Positions 12,829 to 25,484 of a stretch of DNA of 64,000 nucleotides are shown here, piece by piece. This DNA is from Symbiodinium natans. Taxonomy: Eukaryota; Sar; Dinophyceae; Suessiales; Symbiodiniaceae. Positions within the stretch are counted from its first letter, which is position 1. Each line of letters starts with the position of its first letter. The notes below the pieces were generated by a model that did not search any database, was not told where the DNA came from, and saw nothing but the letters and a program-made list of their open reading frames with translations. Position numbers and translations under genes: made by a program. Location: NCBI GenBank assembly GCA_905221605.1, contig CAJNDS010002024.1, positions 532,763-596,762 of the forward strand. Reading direction: 5' to 3'.

Positions 12829-13095
12829 GTTCGTGCAAGCTCCGACAGCTTACTCAACCTCACCATCGCGTAGCTGTGATGATAATGCCCATCCAGAAAT
12901 CTGATGCCCAGGAATCTCCAAGCAAGGCTGCAATATCGGGCGTTTATGACTTGATGCCTTTTGGGGCAAAATTTCCCCTTAATTGGGACAAGATGTGGTT
13001 TGAGATTCTGACTTTTGAAAAAGGCCTTGCGTTCCTTAAATTGAGCCCCCCCCTGGGTTGAACAACACTTTCAATTACGAGGCGAGGGGGTCCAG

Positions 13096-13220
13096 ACTTG
13101 AAGGTACATGTGTAGCTATAAGTAGGGTTATAAGTAGGGAAACTATACCTAGAACCTTCGTTACCCTGCTGATAACCCTACTTTTTACCCTACTTATAGC
13201 TACCCATGAACCTCCCAGTA
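13096..13220. mobile_element. IR-A element
   Basis: Arms ACTTGAAGGTACATGTGTAGC and GCTACCCATGAACCTCCCAGT. The inner stems TATAAGTAGGG and CCCTACTTATA are also inverted, so almost the whole element can fold back. Confidence 0.82.
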
Positions 13221-13636
13221 CTGTGAGCTCCTCTTCCAACACATCAGCCGACCGGACGGCCCAAGGGTCGATCTCCACGACCTCATCCAATGTCCCAAGC
13301 AGCTGATCAAGGGTTTAGGGTTTAGGGTTTAGGGTTTCGGGTGCCCCTAAAGGCGCGACTGATGCCGAAGACCACCACTGCAAACGACCTTCAAGAAAAC
13401 AAACCCTGACGCCTTCTAACACCCTACTCTATCTGGATCCGTCACTTCTCTGAGTAAGCCTAAAGCCCTAAACCCCAAACCAAAACCTAAACCCCACACC
13501 CCCCCACCCCCCCGGGCGCCCGACGATTTCTGTGTTTCGCATCATGGGATGTCGGGGTGTGATCTCAAGCACCTCGTCACCAACCTGGCTTGCTGGGATG
13601 AAGGGGCTTAAGGTTTAGGGTTTGGAGTTGCAAGAT

Positions 13637-13975
13637 CCCTTACTATGGTCCCTTGCCTTCTTTAAAGGGTTCTCTGAAGCATAGCCTGTTGGGGTCCATA
13701 AGGGCCCATATGAAGGGATCATGCAACACTTCTATAAGTACGCAAATAAGTGGCAGGGCACAGGTGGACCGTCTGAGTGCGCTTGAGGCACCCTTATGCC
13801 AACCACTACTTCTGAGGGCGGCGCGGAACAAGACTACCACTTCGTATGAGGGTGTCACAAGCATGGTCCCTTACTCTGGTCCCTCTGAAGCATAGGCCCT
13901 TGGGGTTTATAAGGGTTCCCCAAGTAAGGGCCCATATGAAGGGATCATGCAACACTTCCATAAAAGGTTCGGGGG
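13637..13975 (+). repeat. Direct duplication of ~105 bp
   Basis: Copies at about 13,637-13,740 and 13,866-13,970 share CCTTACT(A/C)TGGTCCCT, CTCTGAAGCATAG and AAGGGCCCATATGAAGGGAT. They are separated by about 125 bases of unrelated sequence. Confidence 0.85.
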
Positions 13976-14841
13976 GTTTAAGGGGATTGGGGGGTTTAGT
14001 GGTTTTGCACCCGCACAGCGGCTCGTTTTGTTTGCCACCCATCTAGCATTGGTTCGTTTAGGGCTTAGCGTTTGGGTTTGAGCCCAGGTGCGATAACTTT
14101 GTTGTCCAGTAACCTGGGGCAAGTAAAGGTTAACCTTTGGGATTCTAAGGGGATTGTATTACCCCAAAAGGTTAAAGGTTACCTACTCTACTACAAGGAT
14201 AAGGTTTAGGGGGTTTAGGGCCTAGGGCTCCCTAAGCTCGAGCTCTGAAGACTAAACCCCCCCCTGCTGGTGCAGACCCGTTGCCACACCCACAACGGCA
14301 CTTCAAAAGAGACCCTTGCCCCATGTACGGCCCATGTCCCACTACCGTAACTTGCATCCCAAAGTATTCATCATCGTGGCCTACAAGGAGGGGCCTAAAA
14401 CTGGGGTGTAACTTCGCTTCTACACCCCTTACCTATAATTATAGTACGGGGCCCTCCTCGTACAACCATTCTTATGGCCCTCAACAGCTCACTGCCCTTT
14501 GATGTAAACCCTGCAAGCATCCCTAAACGCTATGCATGTTAGGACCAACCTTGACCATGGAATCTGCCATCGCATGCTCCTGGCAGATGGCCGTGATCGG
14601 TATCCCAGGCGCGAGCCTCGCCAGTCTGTTTCTATGCAGCGCTGCAGAGTTTAGATGTAGGACGATGTCGGCTTTATAGGGTTTTAATGGGGTCGACATT
14701 GGTTTTCGCATAAGAGCTATGCCGGGTTCGTAGGTTGTATAAGTACAAATAAATGCTCAAGAAAAAAACATCTTCATACATCTTCGGCGACGACGACGGC
14801 GGCGTCTACGATGACGATACTCACCTCTTCTTGCTGCTAAA

Positions 14842-14970
<129 letters not shown>

Positions 14971-16897
14971 GCATGTTTGCCATTGTTTCTGCCTTTCGAT
15001 CCTGGTCGAACAGTTCATAACTAAAAAAACATGCAAAATTCTTCTCTGCATTGATCTCATATCATGCTGCTGCAGAATCCCCCGCATCCTAACCCCCTAA
15101 ACCCTAAACCTCTACACCCAGCAATGGATTCATAGATGCCAAGGGCGAGGCTCTGTCGCATGGTGCCTCTGCGTGGCAACCTGCTACTTTACTGCAGGCA
15201 GCGGCATCAACTGCTTATTCACGCAGGACTCGGCCATTTCATCCATCTAATCTTGACACGCCTGAAAGCGCACATCACAGCAGAAACTCATGCACAAAAG
15301 CAGTTGTCAACCACCAACTTCGCGCATGTAGGAATGGAGGATGAACCCGGGAAAAAAAGCGCCCAAAACGAAACTTTCACCCAAACATTTACTTCCCTGA
15401 AGAGCCACACTGAGCGTCTCAGGGCGTCAGGGCCCGAGGGCAGCCTTTCCGGGTTTAGGGTTTGGGGTTTGGGGTTTAGGGTTTAAGGTTTGGGGTTTCA
15501 GGGCTTAGGGTTTAAGGTTTAGGGTGGCCGCCCTTGACTTGGGAAAGTTTGAAGCAGGCGCTCGACCTGACCTGGCGCTACACGGATCTGGGATGTCACA
15601 TTTCAGGTTAAAAAAACAGCCTGGGCGATGCATCCTGATTTGTCTCAGAAAAAGATAATGTGAAATGTGAAATGACGATTTTGGTGATTTACGGTATCAT
15701 GGACGCATGGGACTGTCTATCTGAAGTGTTTTTATTCACCGCAATTGATCGCGGCTGGAATTCGATTTGATTTTGCAAATAAAATATCTTCGCTGATTTT
15801 GAAAAAGATTATGTACTGAATGCGCTTCATGGAAAAACGTATTTCTGGAATCCGCGAGTGGACAGCTGGGCAAAGTTTTCTGACACAGAATGCTCAAGGC
15901 TGGTGGCATCGCAGAAAGTCACAGGTGCAACGCTTTGTGACAGACTGGTCCCATCCTTCCACGCGACATCGTCATTTTTTGGCGCAGCTGACACAGCAAA
16001 ACTTTCATGTTCCAGACCGTGGGATCTTGTGCGTTTTTCGAGGAGGCTGCACGATTCACTATCAGCTTGATCTGGCGCTGAAGGGCTACGAATATAGGGG
16101 GCTCGGAATCATTACTAATAGTATTCCCTTCTTGTCCCTGTACAATTACACTATAATACCCCCCCCCCCCCCGAAAAAAAAAAAAAAAAAAACTTATCCT
16201 TAAGGCCCTTAAATTATGTTGCGGGTGGCGGTGCCTGGACATCACCAGTGCCTGTGTCCCACGGATAGAAGCTTCGTGGATCGACCTCGGCTCAGTTTTT
16301 AGGATCCAGGGTTTAGGGTTAAGGGTTTAGGGTTCAGGCTTCAGGGTTTAGGGTTTGCGGGACTTTGATCTGTGAACTACCCCCCGCCCTCCAGCAAACG
16401 AAGGAGCCCTGTCTGCCTGCCCAGACAGAGGTGGCACTGCAGAGGGAGTTAGCTTGCTAGTTCTTTAAGTGAGTCCTGCTTGCTTTGTTGCTTGAGGCTG
16501 TTGCAGAAGACCCAGAAAACCGCACTATTTGACTTCGCGTGCTCGGTCCTTACAAAGCCCAATCCATAAACTTAACCCCAAACCCTAAACCCGAAATAGA
16601 CCAAACGAGGAGAGAAAAGGACTCCCAAAGAGCCCTCCCCCGCCCCCTTCCCCCTCGCTTCTGCCACTTCTGTCAATTCATTTCAGGGTTTGCGGGGGGG
16701 GGGGGGGCTTTGTTCTTGCGAAGGGGGGGCAGCGCCCCTATACCCCACACCCTAGTCAGATCCTCGGATATACGGGGCAGATCGAATTTGTGGGCCGTGC
16801 CCAGCCACGACGTTTAAGGTTACGGCTGCGGCTTCCTGCGGTCTCCACAGGGTTCGTTCTTTGCTTTGCCTAGGCTCTGAGGGAATCCTTCCCCAGC

Positions 16898-17050
16898 AAA
16901 CCCTAAACCCTAAACCCTAAACCCTAAACCCTAAACCCTAAGCCCTAAGCCCTAAACCCTAAACCCTAAACCCTTTTGCCGCAGGTCTCTTCACCACTGC
17001 ATCGCCCCTACTTGTTCCCCAGCAAACCCTAAACCCTAAACCCTAAACCG
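16898..17050 (-). repeat. CCCTAAA arrays, two blocks
   Basis: Arrays at about 16,898-16,975 and 17,025-17,050, divided by about 50 bases. A CCCCAGCAAACCCTAAACC-type sequence begins both blocks, so the spacer plus tract looks partly duplicated. Confidence 0.88.
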
Positions 17051-17141
17051 CAGACCCTTGAACCTGTACATCGCCCCACCTCTGCGCACAGGTCCGCAAG
17101 AACTCGCGGATAAATCCTGTCGCGAGCGCGACTGAGACCGC

Positions 17142-17295
17142 TGCTTGGAGGTTCATGGGGTTTAGGGTTTAGGGTTTTAGGGTTTAGGGCTACCATGTGT
17201 AGCTATGAAGTGGGTTCGAAGTAGGGCCAACTATACTCATAGCTGGTGCTAACCTTGTGTAGGATACTTATGAAACTACGGGGCCTTACTAATTA
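17142..17295. mobile_element. IR-A element split by a TTTAGGG tract
   Basis: The left arm (GCTTGGAGGTTCATGGGG) is followed by four TTTAGGG-type units at 17,159-17,189. The element then resumes with CATGTGTAGCTATGAAGTGGG and an IR-A interior. CATG occurs on both sides of the tract. The right arm is degenerate. Confidence 0.68.
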
Positions 17296-18145
17296 GAATA
17301 GGGTTTTGGGGCATGCGGACGACAGCCTGTCGAACTCATTAAGTAACGAAAAGGGCATCTGCATCCTCAGTAGTAGTTCAGAGCCCTGAACAAGTCTATA
17401 ACTTGCTGCAGATGGATGGTAGCAGTTGAAGCTTAGCATCAAAATTTCTGTCACCAAGCGTCTAGGTGTGAGATTCTGAAGTTCAATCGAGTAATGAAGA
17501 AGTTTCTTGCAGCAAGCACATTCTTCAGCACAGGTTCAAGCACATGTGTGCGGAAGTCATTTTCAAGCTGGCCCTGTTTGAATCTTTCAAGGCAGCCTTT
17601 AAACCTGGTAAGTATTCTTGCAGGTGGCATTGAAGCGCATAAAAGCGGTCCAGGCTTAGATGGAAGGGCATCGCGCATTTCTTGCGCGGTCCTTGGGCAT
17701 CCTTCTTTTCAAGTGTGACATGGGTGATGCAAGAGCAATAGGTTTATGAAGGGCGGAATATTTGCTAACAGTACTCAGTACTCCGTTGTGGTCCCTAATT
17801 ATATACTTAATCTGGGCGTCCCTCCGCGGCCAGAACACAATCCTTTCCAGACGTTTTCTTTGGACAAACGTTGTTCCACATGCATGGAAGGAATGGCACG
17901 AACACGTCAACACACACATATAATACATGAAGGTATTTATATATATATACAGATTGTTTACACATTTGTTTATTGTTAGCATGATAAAGCTGTTTAGGCG
18001 CTCTGTTCTCATTCAGCGTTCAGGGTTTCGTGCGTGGCAACTTTCGCCGGCCGATGGCCTCTGCAGGCTATGGGAGGACAAGGGGGAAACAACACCGAAA
18101 AAAAAACAGAGGTACCCATCTTGAAAAACACACACATAAAAAAGA

Positions 18146-18268
18146 ACTAGTATTTGCTTAAGAACCCCCCCCCCCCCCCGAAAAAATGATGATCCCTATG
18201 TTGTCCTTACAAGGAAGAATATTTTAATATTTTGATTATTTCTTGGGGGTTCTTAAGCAAATAGTAGA
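18146..18268. mobile_element. IR-C element, best copy
   Basis: The left arm CTAGTATTTGCTTAAGAACC and the right arm GGTTCTTAAGCAAATAGTAG are almost perfect inverses. The interior has a C run, GATCCCTATGTTGTCCTTA and AAGGAAGAATATT. Confidence 0.85.
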
Positions 18269-19410
18269 CCATAATGGTCTCGGATGCCCTGTATGTTTGG
18301 GGGCTAACAGACATTTTGGGTGTCCAGGTAGGGTTCACGCCTTTTCAGCAGCGGGAGAACCCTGAACCGAGAGTCCTGATCTTGGCATGCGGATTGTCTA
18401 CAACGATCACGCTGTCGAAGAAGATGCGGAGTGTCCCTGCCAAGCCAACAGGTTTAGACTGTGTGTCTGCATGGCCCATGGTGATTTGAGCGTGGGATGT
18501 CAAGGAGAGCTCATGACCTCAAAGCAAATGTACCACTGTGAATCAAAATTCTGTCGCCGAAGGAGAAACTACGACATCTGCACCCTCTCTCCTAAAACCT
18601 ATGCCCTACAAACTACCCGGCGCACTCTGCGGTGTGGTCTCGTGCCAGAATCCAGTTACGTGGTCTTCTTTCAGTTTTTGGGCCTCGAAGACACAAAAGC
18701 CCCTTTGGCCTGAACAAAAAGAGGAATCGTGACTGTTTAGGGTACCCACCAAAAAACTCACTAAAGATCCTGAAGGCAACCTTTTGTTGCTTTATCAAGC
18801 AACCTTTGTTCGTTGGAGCCACTTAAGGGTTCAGGGATTGAGGCTTAGGGAAATCATCTCTTGTAACTTGCATCGTCACCTGTAAATACAAGGAGGCCGC
18901 CCCCAGTTATAAGTAGAACTCTGAGGTCCCTACTTGGGCTACAAGTGTCATAGCTTCGGGTAGAGGGCCTTACCTGTAGTTAGCATAGCCAGGGAAGGGG
19001 TCTCCTTGATTTACTCGCAAGAACTTGTAAACCCTAAACCCTTGTTGCCCTCAACCCTAAGGCCTAAAACCCAAAAACCCTAAGCCCCAAACCCTGACCC
19101 GTAACCCTGAACCCTCAATCCGATCTCGTTTGGTTCACATAGACTTGGCCGTGCCAAGGTCGCCTGCAGGGTCCCATCCTCTGCTCCGATTGCAGGCTGC
19201 ACCTGAGGATTTAAGGTTTAGGGCCGAGGAGGGTTTAGGGGTTTGGGGTTTAGGGGTTAGGGGCTTGTCCTAAACGTGTGTGGTTTAAGTCTGTCGCCTT
19301 CGGGCTCCCGGTGGTCATTCAGCTGCACCGAGCCCGAGTGCCACAAAAACTAGTAAAGCTTGACCCTGTTCTTGACCCTTTTGAACCTGGAAACTGCTTC
19401 ATGCCAGGAC

Positions 19411-19512
19411 TCCTTGACCCTAAACCCTGAACCCTAAACCCTGAACCCTAAACCCTAAACCCTGAACCCTAAACCCTAACCCTAAACCCTAAACCCTAAA
19501 CCCTAAACCCCA
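19411..19512 (-). repeat. CCCTAAA/CCCTGAA array
   Basis: About 14 units alternating CCCTAAA and CCCTGAA, then a clean CCCTAAA run. Confidence 0.9.
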
Positions 19513-19904
19513 GGTTCTAGTCCTGCAGACCTTATGACCGCGAATCGCTGACTGCTGCTGTCCAGGCTGGAGCTGCCCCCCACTGATGCCCGGCTATATG
19601 GCTTTTTGGGGTTTAGGGTTTAGGGTTTAGGGAAGGAAACCCCCGCCCTCAGAAAGTTTCAGGCTTAATTTAGTCCAGCTCGGACAATCCAGATGAATTT
19701 CAGCTCGGAGAATCCTGACGAGTGCCTTGTGTTAGCCGAACCTCTGTTTTCCGACTCTATCGGAGACCTGTCAGGTTTTGAATGTTTGTTGTTGCTCGCC
19801 GGATTGAATTCTTATGAGGACCTATCACCTTCATGTGAAAGTAGATTCAACCCTCCTAAGCCTTAAACCCCCTCCAGACCCCTCTACTGGACATTGAAAA
19901 ATCC

Positions 19905-19982
19905 CTAAACCCTAAACCCGAATTCTAAACCCTAAACCCTAAACCCTAAACCCTAAACCCTAAACCCTAAACCCTAAACCCT
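19905..19982 (-). repeat. CCCTAAA array
   Basis: About ten nearly perfect units, preceded by two interrupted ones. Confidence 0.9.
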
Positions 19983-20112
19983 CTATTGCATGAACAATGG
20001 GAGCAAAAGAGGCCGAAGACCTCGGGATCCCCCTGGGCGTCGCGCCGCCACGACCTGGAGGTTGCGGACTGTGCAGGCCTGGCAGGCCCTGAGCTGGAGA
20101 CTTCTGTTGGAC

Positions 20113-20260
20113 ATTAGGGTTTAGGGTTTAGGGGTTTAGGGTTTAGGGGTTAGGGTTTGGGGTTTGGGGGGTTTTGGGGTTTTGGGGTTTTGGGGTATTG
20201 GGATTTTGGGGTTTGGGGTTTAGGAGTTTGGGGTTTAGGAGCTTGGGGTTTAGGAGGAGG
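20113..20260 (+). repeat. TTTAGGG passing into TTTTGGGG/TTTGGGG repeats
   Basis: TTTAGGG units grade into TTTTGGGG and then TTTGGGG/TTTAGGAG units. This gives a G-rich strand with many runs of three or four G that could in principle form quadruplexes. Confidence 0.85.
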
Positions 20261-21190
20261 ATTTCTAGGCCCAAGAGTAGCCTAGGAATGAGAAGGGTGC
20301 CCATTTGTAAGGAAACTCAACGCAAACTGAAGGGGATTAGGTGCGCACCGACTCTGGGTCCTCGTCTACAAGGCCTTCGAGGGTTTGGAGGGGGTGAACC
20401 CCCAAACCCCAAAAACCCTATAAACCCTAAAACCTAAGCCCCAAACCCTAAACCCTTAATGGAAGTAAGGGCTTGACCTTTGAGCTTGAGGGTCCAAGGG
20501 TTTTGGGGAGCTGGCTGCTGTGTAAGAGGGACGTTGGAGGCTGGGGGTTCAGGAGCTCTCGGCTATGGCCTGTTTCCCTAAACCCTAAACCCTAAACCCT
20601 AAACCCTGGGGAACTACAGGTAACCCGTGGGATGCCCGAATCAAGGGACCAAAGGAGGGACCTCATCAGGGACCTTAGGGGTAGTTTTGCAGGCTACATT
20701 GGGGCTACTTCGGTACATGGAGGCTAGAAAAGGTGCAGAAAAAGGGTTATGCAACCTTATGTAAGGGAACACCAGCCCCCTCCACTTATGGCTATCTCAG
20801 CGTGTCCTGGTCATCTGGCTGGGTCGTGAGCTTTAGCAAAGTACGGCATCACCAAGAACTGGTGCCAAGAACTGTTCTAAAACCCAAGATCTCAAACAAC
20901 TCCAAACCCAAAAGACCTGAAAAGATGGTCCCTATGCAACAGAATCAAGATGCTCTGAAAGCTGGCTGCGTGGGGGGGGGGGGGGGGGTCCCTTGGGATC
21001 CATTTACAAAAGTGATGCAAAGCGGCTCATCGATGGTGAGCCGGAGTCGTTCAGGCTCGGATTGGCAAAGACAAGCTGGATGCATGTGCCGCTCGCATCC
21101 GCTATGAAGTTGCAAGTTCAATAGCCGCGAGATGGTCGCCATACCTAGAGTGGAGTATCGGTACTAAAGCATCGTCTCTTCCCTTTTTGA

Positions 21191-21315
21191 AACTTGAAAG
21201 TTCATGTGTAGCAACATGTAGGATTACAAGTACCCTAAATGAGGTTATAATCACTTGCAATTTTAGTAGCTCTACTTATAAGCCCCACTTAGAAGTACCG
21301 ATGAACCTCAAAGTA
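21191..21315. mobile_element. IR-A element
   Basis: Arms ACTTGAAAGTTCATGTGTAGC and GATGAACCTCAAAGT, with an interior of TACAAGTACCCTAAAT and CTACTTATAAGCCCC. Confidence 0.78.
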
Positions 21316-21869
21316 GGCAATCGAGATCATACGGGGTTTACGAAAATTAGGGGCCCCTTCTAGAGACCCCCAAAATGGTAGGATTCCGTTATAATAAGGA
21401 CCCCAATAAGGTCCCCGAATATATCGTAAGCCCTAAACCCTAAACCTCATTCCGGGGCCCCGCGCCCCCCGGGGAGGTCCGAGGGCACGGCGGCTAGCAC
21501 GTCCTGGCTTTTCGATGGGTTCCCACAGAGTCCAAGCACCAATATAGTAGAGATTTAAAAATGTTGTTTTAGGGTTTAGTATGGGGGTTTCCGAATTAGG
21601 GGTATCTTATGGGGGTCCTTGTTATATGGTAGTCCTACTAGTTGGAGTCTCTATTAGGGATCCCTTGTTAACGTAAGCTGTAAACCCCCTTAGGGATTTT
21701 GGGGATCTTGACAGGAGAGAATTGACTGGAGCTTACCCTGGTTGGACATCAGCCTGACAACCGTGCGCAAGCAGACCCGAGCAGGTAGCGGACAGTGCTT
21801 CAAAATTCTTGCAGGCACCCACACAAAGAAATCCACTAATAGGGCCCTTACAAAACCTGAATTAAGCCC

Positions 21870-21940
21870 CTGAACCCTAAACCCTAAACCCTAAACCCTA
21901 AACCCTAAACCCTAAACCCTAAACCCTAAACCCTAAACCT
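21870..21940 (-). repeat. CCCTAAA array
   Basis: About ten clean CCCTAAA units between unique spacers. Confidence 0.92.
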
Positions 21941-22230
21941 GCGGAAGACCTCAACACAACCCTAAAAGCCATGGCGCCTGACCACCTGGAACCGGCCCAA
22001 GGCTTGACGGGAAGGAGTGCTCCCAGGCCTGAGCGTGGCTGCGGGTTTAAGGGTTAAGGGTTGAGGGTTTAGGGTTTAGGGCTAGGGTTTAGGGCTAGGG
22101 TTTAGGGGTTTGGGGGTTTAGAGGTTGAGGGTTTAGGGGAAATTTTCGATCTTAGGGTGACCTCGGCGTGGCTTGGGGGTGGCTTAGTGCTTGGATCTTC
22201 GGCATCTGGGGTTCAGAGGTTTCGGGTTTA

Positions 22231-22336
22231 CTACCAATTGCTTAAGAACTCCCCCAAAATTAGAAAATCTTCTTGCTTATAAGGGCAATATAGGGATTCG
22301 TGTTTTATTCTTTTGGGGTTCTTAAGCAAGTAGTAG
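22231..22336. mobile_element. IR-C element
   Basis: Arms CTACCAATTGCTTAAGAACT and GGTTCTTAAGCAAGTAGTAG, with interior AATCTTCTTGCTTATAAGGG and CAATATAGGGATTCG. Confidence 0.85.
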
Positions 22337-22743
22337 TTTAAGGGCAGCCTAGGGTTTAGGAGTTGTGGGACACTCGGACAAGTCAGGCGAGGCACACTCC
22401 ACTGGGAGGTTGGGATGGCTCTGTATGGCGTTTGTAGCGTTCTGTGCATGTTTAGGATGCTTCAGGTTATGTAATTTCTGAGGGGTTAGGGTTTCCTCCT
22501 TGGAAGATGCACGACCTTCGGGCCACACCAGCACACAAGAGGGCCCTCTGCGGATTTAAGCATGTGGACTTGTTTGCCGCGATTTTTTTTCGGCTGTTGT
22601 GTTTAGGAAGGCTTTAACTAAGCTTTGGGGCAAAAAATCCCTTACCAGGGCTTCTTAAAGCCTGTTTGGCATCATTGGGCCCTCATGTGGGGAATACGGG
22701 CCCTTACACCCTCCCTCCCCTCCGCCCCCTGGCCTTCTGAACT

Positions 22744-22856
22744 AAGGTGTAGGGTCAAGGGGGTTTAGGGTCAAGGGGGTTTAGGGTCAAGGGGGTTTAG
22801 GGTTTAGGGTTTAGGGTTTAGGGTTTAGGGTTTAGGGTTTAGGGTTTAGGGTCAAG
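22744..22856 (+). repeat. GGTCAAGGGGGTTTA units, then TTTAGGG array
   Basis: Three copies of a longer unit (TCAAGGGGGTTTAGGG) lead into about eight perfect TTTAGGG units, and GGGTCAAG recurs at the far end. The tract therefore looks like expansion inside a larger duplicated unit. Confidence 0.88.
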
Positions 22857-22938
22857 TGTAGGTAGGCCCGTTTCAGGATGGAAGTCCAAGACCTGAACGC
22901 CGGGAGGGCACATGATAAGGCATGCCTTCCACCTTCCC

Positions 22939-23235
22939 TACTTGAAGGTTCATGGGTAGCTACAACAGCGGGTTTATAAGTTAGGGGATAGGATTAGGGG
23001 GACCCTTGGGGATATAGACCCTCTCAATAAGGTCCCTCCTTAAGAGGGCCAGAAGAGGGTTTAGAAGGGTTCCCTTTTAAGGGTCCCCCTTATCCTACCT
23101 AGGATAAGTCAGGTAGTTATAGCTGTGACTGGTTAGCACCTTAATTCGGGTACTTATTTTTTCCGACCAGGACTGAAGCTGGCGCAATCTCCAATTAGGG
23201 TACTTATAGCCCTACTTCCCATGCTTGGCTGCACG
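22939..23235. mobile_element. Composite or nested IR-A element
   Basis: A standard left arm TACTTGAAGGTTCATGGGTAG is followed by an extra GGGACCCTTGGGG / AAGGTCCCTCCTT-type inverted block (about 23,000-23,090). Typical IR-A interior then resumes and a poor right arm ends near 23,235. Probably one element inserted into another. Confidence 0.55.
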
Positions 23236-23475
23236 TAGGAGGGTAGCTATCAATTTAAATCTTTGGCTGCCGTACTGGAAAACCCAGAAGAAACCCCAAA
23301 AAGGCTAAGGATCTAAAGTTGCAGTAGAGCACCACAAAGCATGAAGCTTCAAGTAGGGTGCTTGGTCATGATGAGGGTTCTTCGTGCCCTCATCATGCTG
23401 CAAACGCTGCCCCAACATATTTCCTGAGGACTTGCTTGCGCAGCTTGTGCTTCACTAGCTTACACGGAAATCCCA

Positions 23476-23599
23476 TACTTGAAGGTTCATGGGTCGTTAT
23501 AAGCCGGGCGATAAGCACCCTAAAGCAAGGCTAGAACCAGCAAAAAGTATAGTTACCTTACGTATAACCCCCCGTAATAAGTACCCATGAACCTTCACG
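23476..23599. mobile_element. IR-A element
   Basis: Arms TACTTGAAGGTTCATGGGTCG and GTACCCATGAACCTTCACG, followed by a CCCTAAA tract and then, at 23,683-23,725, an isolated right arm of a second copy. Confidence 0.8.
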
Positions 23600-25091
23600 C
23601 CCTAAAAACCTGAAGCCTAGACCCTAAAGCCCAAACCCTAAACCCTAAACCCTAAAGCCTAAACCCTAGACCCTAAACCCTAGGCTTATAACCCCACTTG
23701 TAAGTACCCATGAACCTCCAAGTACATACTGGGGCACCGGGCATCTGCCCTGGGATACAGCGGGTGCACCATGACCGATCTCAGCTCAGAGGATTTTGGG
23801 GGTTTAGGGTTTAGGGTTGAGGGTTGAGGGTTTAGGGTTTTAGGGTTTAGGATTTAGAGCGACCCCGAAGTTCCCAAGCAGTTCCCTCACCACCCTCCCC
23901 TCAAAACCCCCCAAAATTAAAATTGAAACTTCCCAAAACTATCAGAAACCCAGCCTCAAACACGTGCCGCGTGAGGAATCTGATTCGTGAGGAGGACCCC
24001 TCCGGGCCCACTCTAAACCGAAGCTCGCCCCTTGGCATAAAAAGTCTAAGTTTGGGGTTTGGGGTTTGGGGTTTGGGGTTTAGGGTTTAGGAGAAAATGC
24101 AAGTATGGTTTTCAGAACCCTAAATCCTAAAGGCAAGGATGGTGTTCTAAACCCGAAATCCTAAACCCCAAGCCCTAACAGCCCTAACACCCCCCCACCC
24201 GCCCGCCGAAACTTCAAACTTCCCTTCGGCTATAGTGACCTAACTGCCTAACTGCCCCCAATTCGAGGGTTCTAGATTTAGGAGGGTTTAGGGTTTAGGG
24301 TTCAGGGGCCTACTAGATCTTAACGAGATCCCAGAAGCTGGGGTTTAGGGTTCAGGGCCGACTCGGGCTAAACGAGATGCCGGAAGCCGCCTCAACACCG
24401 GAAAGCTCGCGCTTGCATGTACCGAAAGAGAGGCATCGGGCTATCGGGCATCGCGGCAGCCCCTAACGAGGAGCGTCCACTGCATTTGGGTTTGTAAGGG
24501 ACTATTAGCCGTGTTGGAGGTGGGGGAAGGGGGGCGAGGGGGGGTTAGGGCCTACCAAGTGCCTGCGTTTTGGTCTTCGCCTGCAAAGTTCAGCGTTTGG
24601 GGTCCCGGAACAACAACTCCAGCGGGGCATGGTGCTTTCCTCTGCCGAGGCTCATCAACGACGCATCATCATGAGCGGAGTTTGCCTCGGATTGCATGCC
24701 CATTCATCACACCTTAATCCCTGTTCCCCTAGGAAGAAAAAAGGATCCTTTTTGTTCATATATAAGAAAGCCCATAACCCAAAAAGTAAAAAGGATCCCT
24801 AACACTGATCTAGACACTCATGTTTTGAGGGCAGCTAGATGCTGCTATCACAAAAGGCTTTCAAGCAAGCTAGAGGTAGACCTTGCACGGCAAACAACGC
24901 AAGCAAAAAGGACCACCGAATGTTGATGATGGACGTTCTGGCTTGTTAGGTTATGCAGCACCTATACTTCACAGGCCGAGCTTCGCGGCCCATCTTTCCC
25001 AATATGCTAGCTCCAATCTCTAACATTACGAGCCCCATAGGAGTTCCGGACAAGACGATGATGACCCTGGAGCGGGTTTGAGTTCGGTGTT

Positions 25092-25240
25092 ACTTGGGGG
25101 GGGTTCATGGGTGCTTATAAGTAGGGATTTTACGTAGGGTTATGCCCTGCATGACGCCAAAACTTAAAAGTTATAACCGATATAACCAGGTACAGTTGTG
25201 GTTACCTTACTTTTCACCCTACTAACACTTACCCAAAGTA
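25092..25240. mobile_element. IR-A element, degenerate
   Basis: A left arm with a poly-G expansion (ACTTGGGGGGGGTTCATGGG) and a weak right arm ACTTACCCAAAGTA. The interior has TATAAGTAGGG and GGTTACCTTACTT. Confidence 0.6.
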
Positions 25241-25383
25241 TATGGGCCCATCATAGAGAGGAAAAAGTGTGCACCCCCCAATCTCCAAGCTCTGCGCCAC
25301 AGGCAGTCCGGCCAAGTTCGCGATCAGCGAGAAGAACCAATTTTGTTCTTAGCAAGGCTGTAGGGCTTAGGGTTGGGATGGGG

Positions 25384-25484
25384 TTGGGATGTTCCCCCTT
25401 ATACTAAGGGTCCTTAATAGGGATTCTTTTAGGGGGTACTATAATCCCTCTTAAGGACTGTTAGTATAAGGGTGAACATCCCAA
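25384..25484. mobile_element. IR-B element, best copy
   Basis: Starts TTGGGATGTTCCCCCTTATA and ends TATAAGGGTGAACATCCCAA. Inner arms TCCTTAATAGGGATT and AATCCCTCTTAAGGA give a near-complete hairpin of about 101 bp. GGGCTTAGGG lies to the left and AAACCCTAAACCC to the right. Confidence 0.85.

Noticed and set aside
18387-18713. Cysteine-containing plus-strand frame
   Set aside because: The cysteines show no regular zinc-binding spacing, and flanks are typical mosaic spacer.
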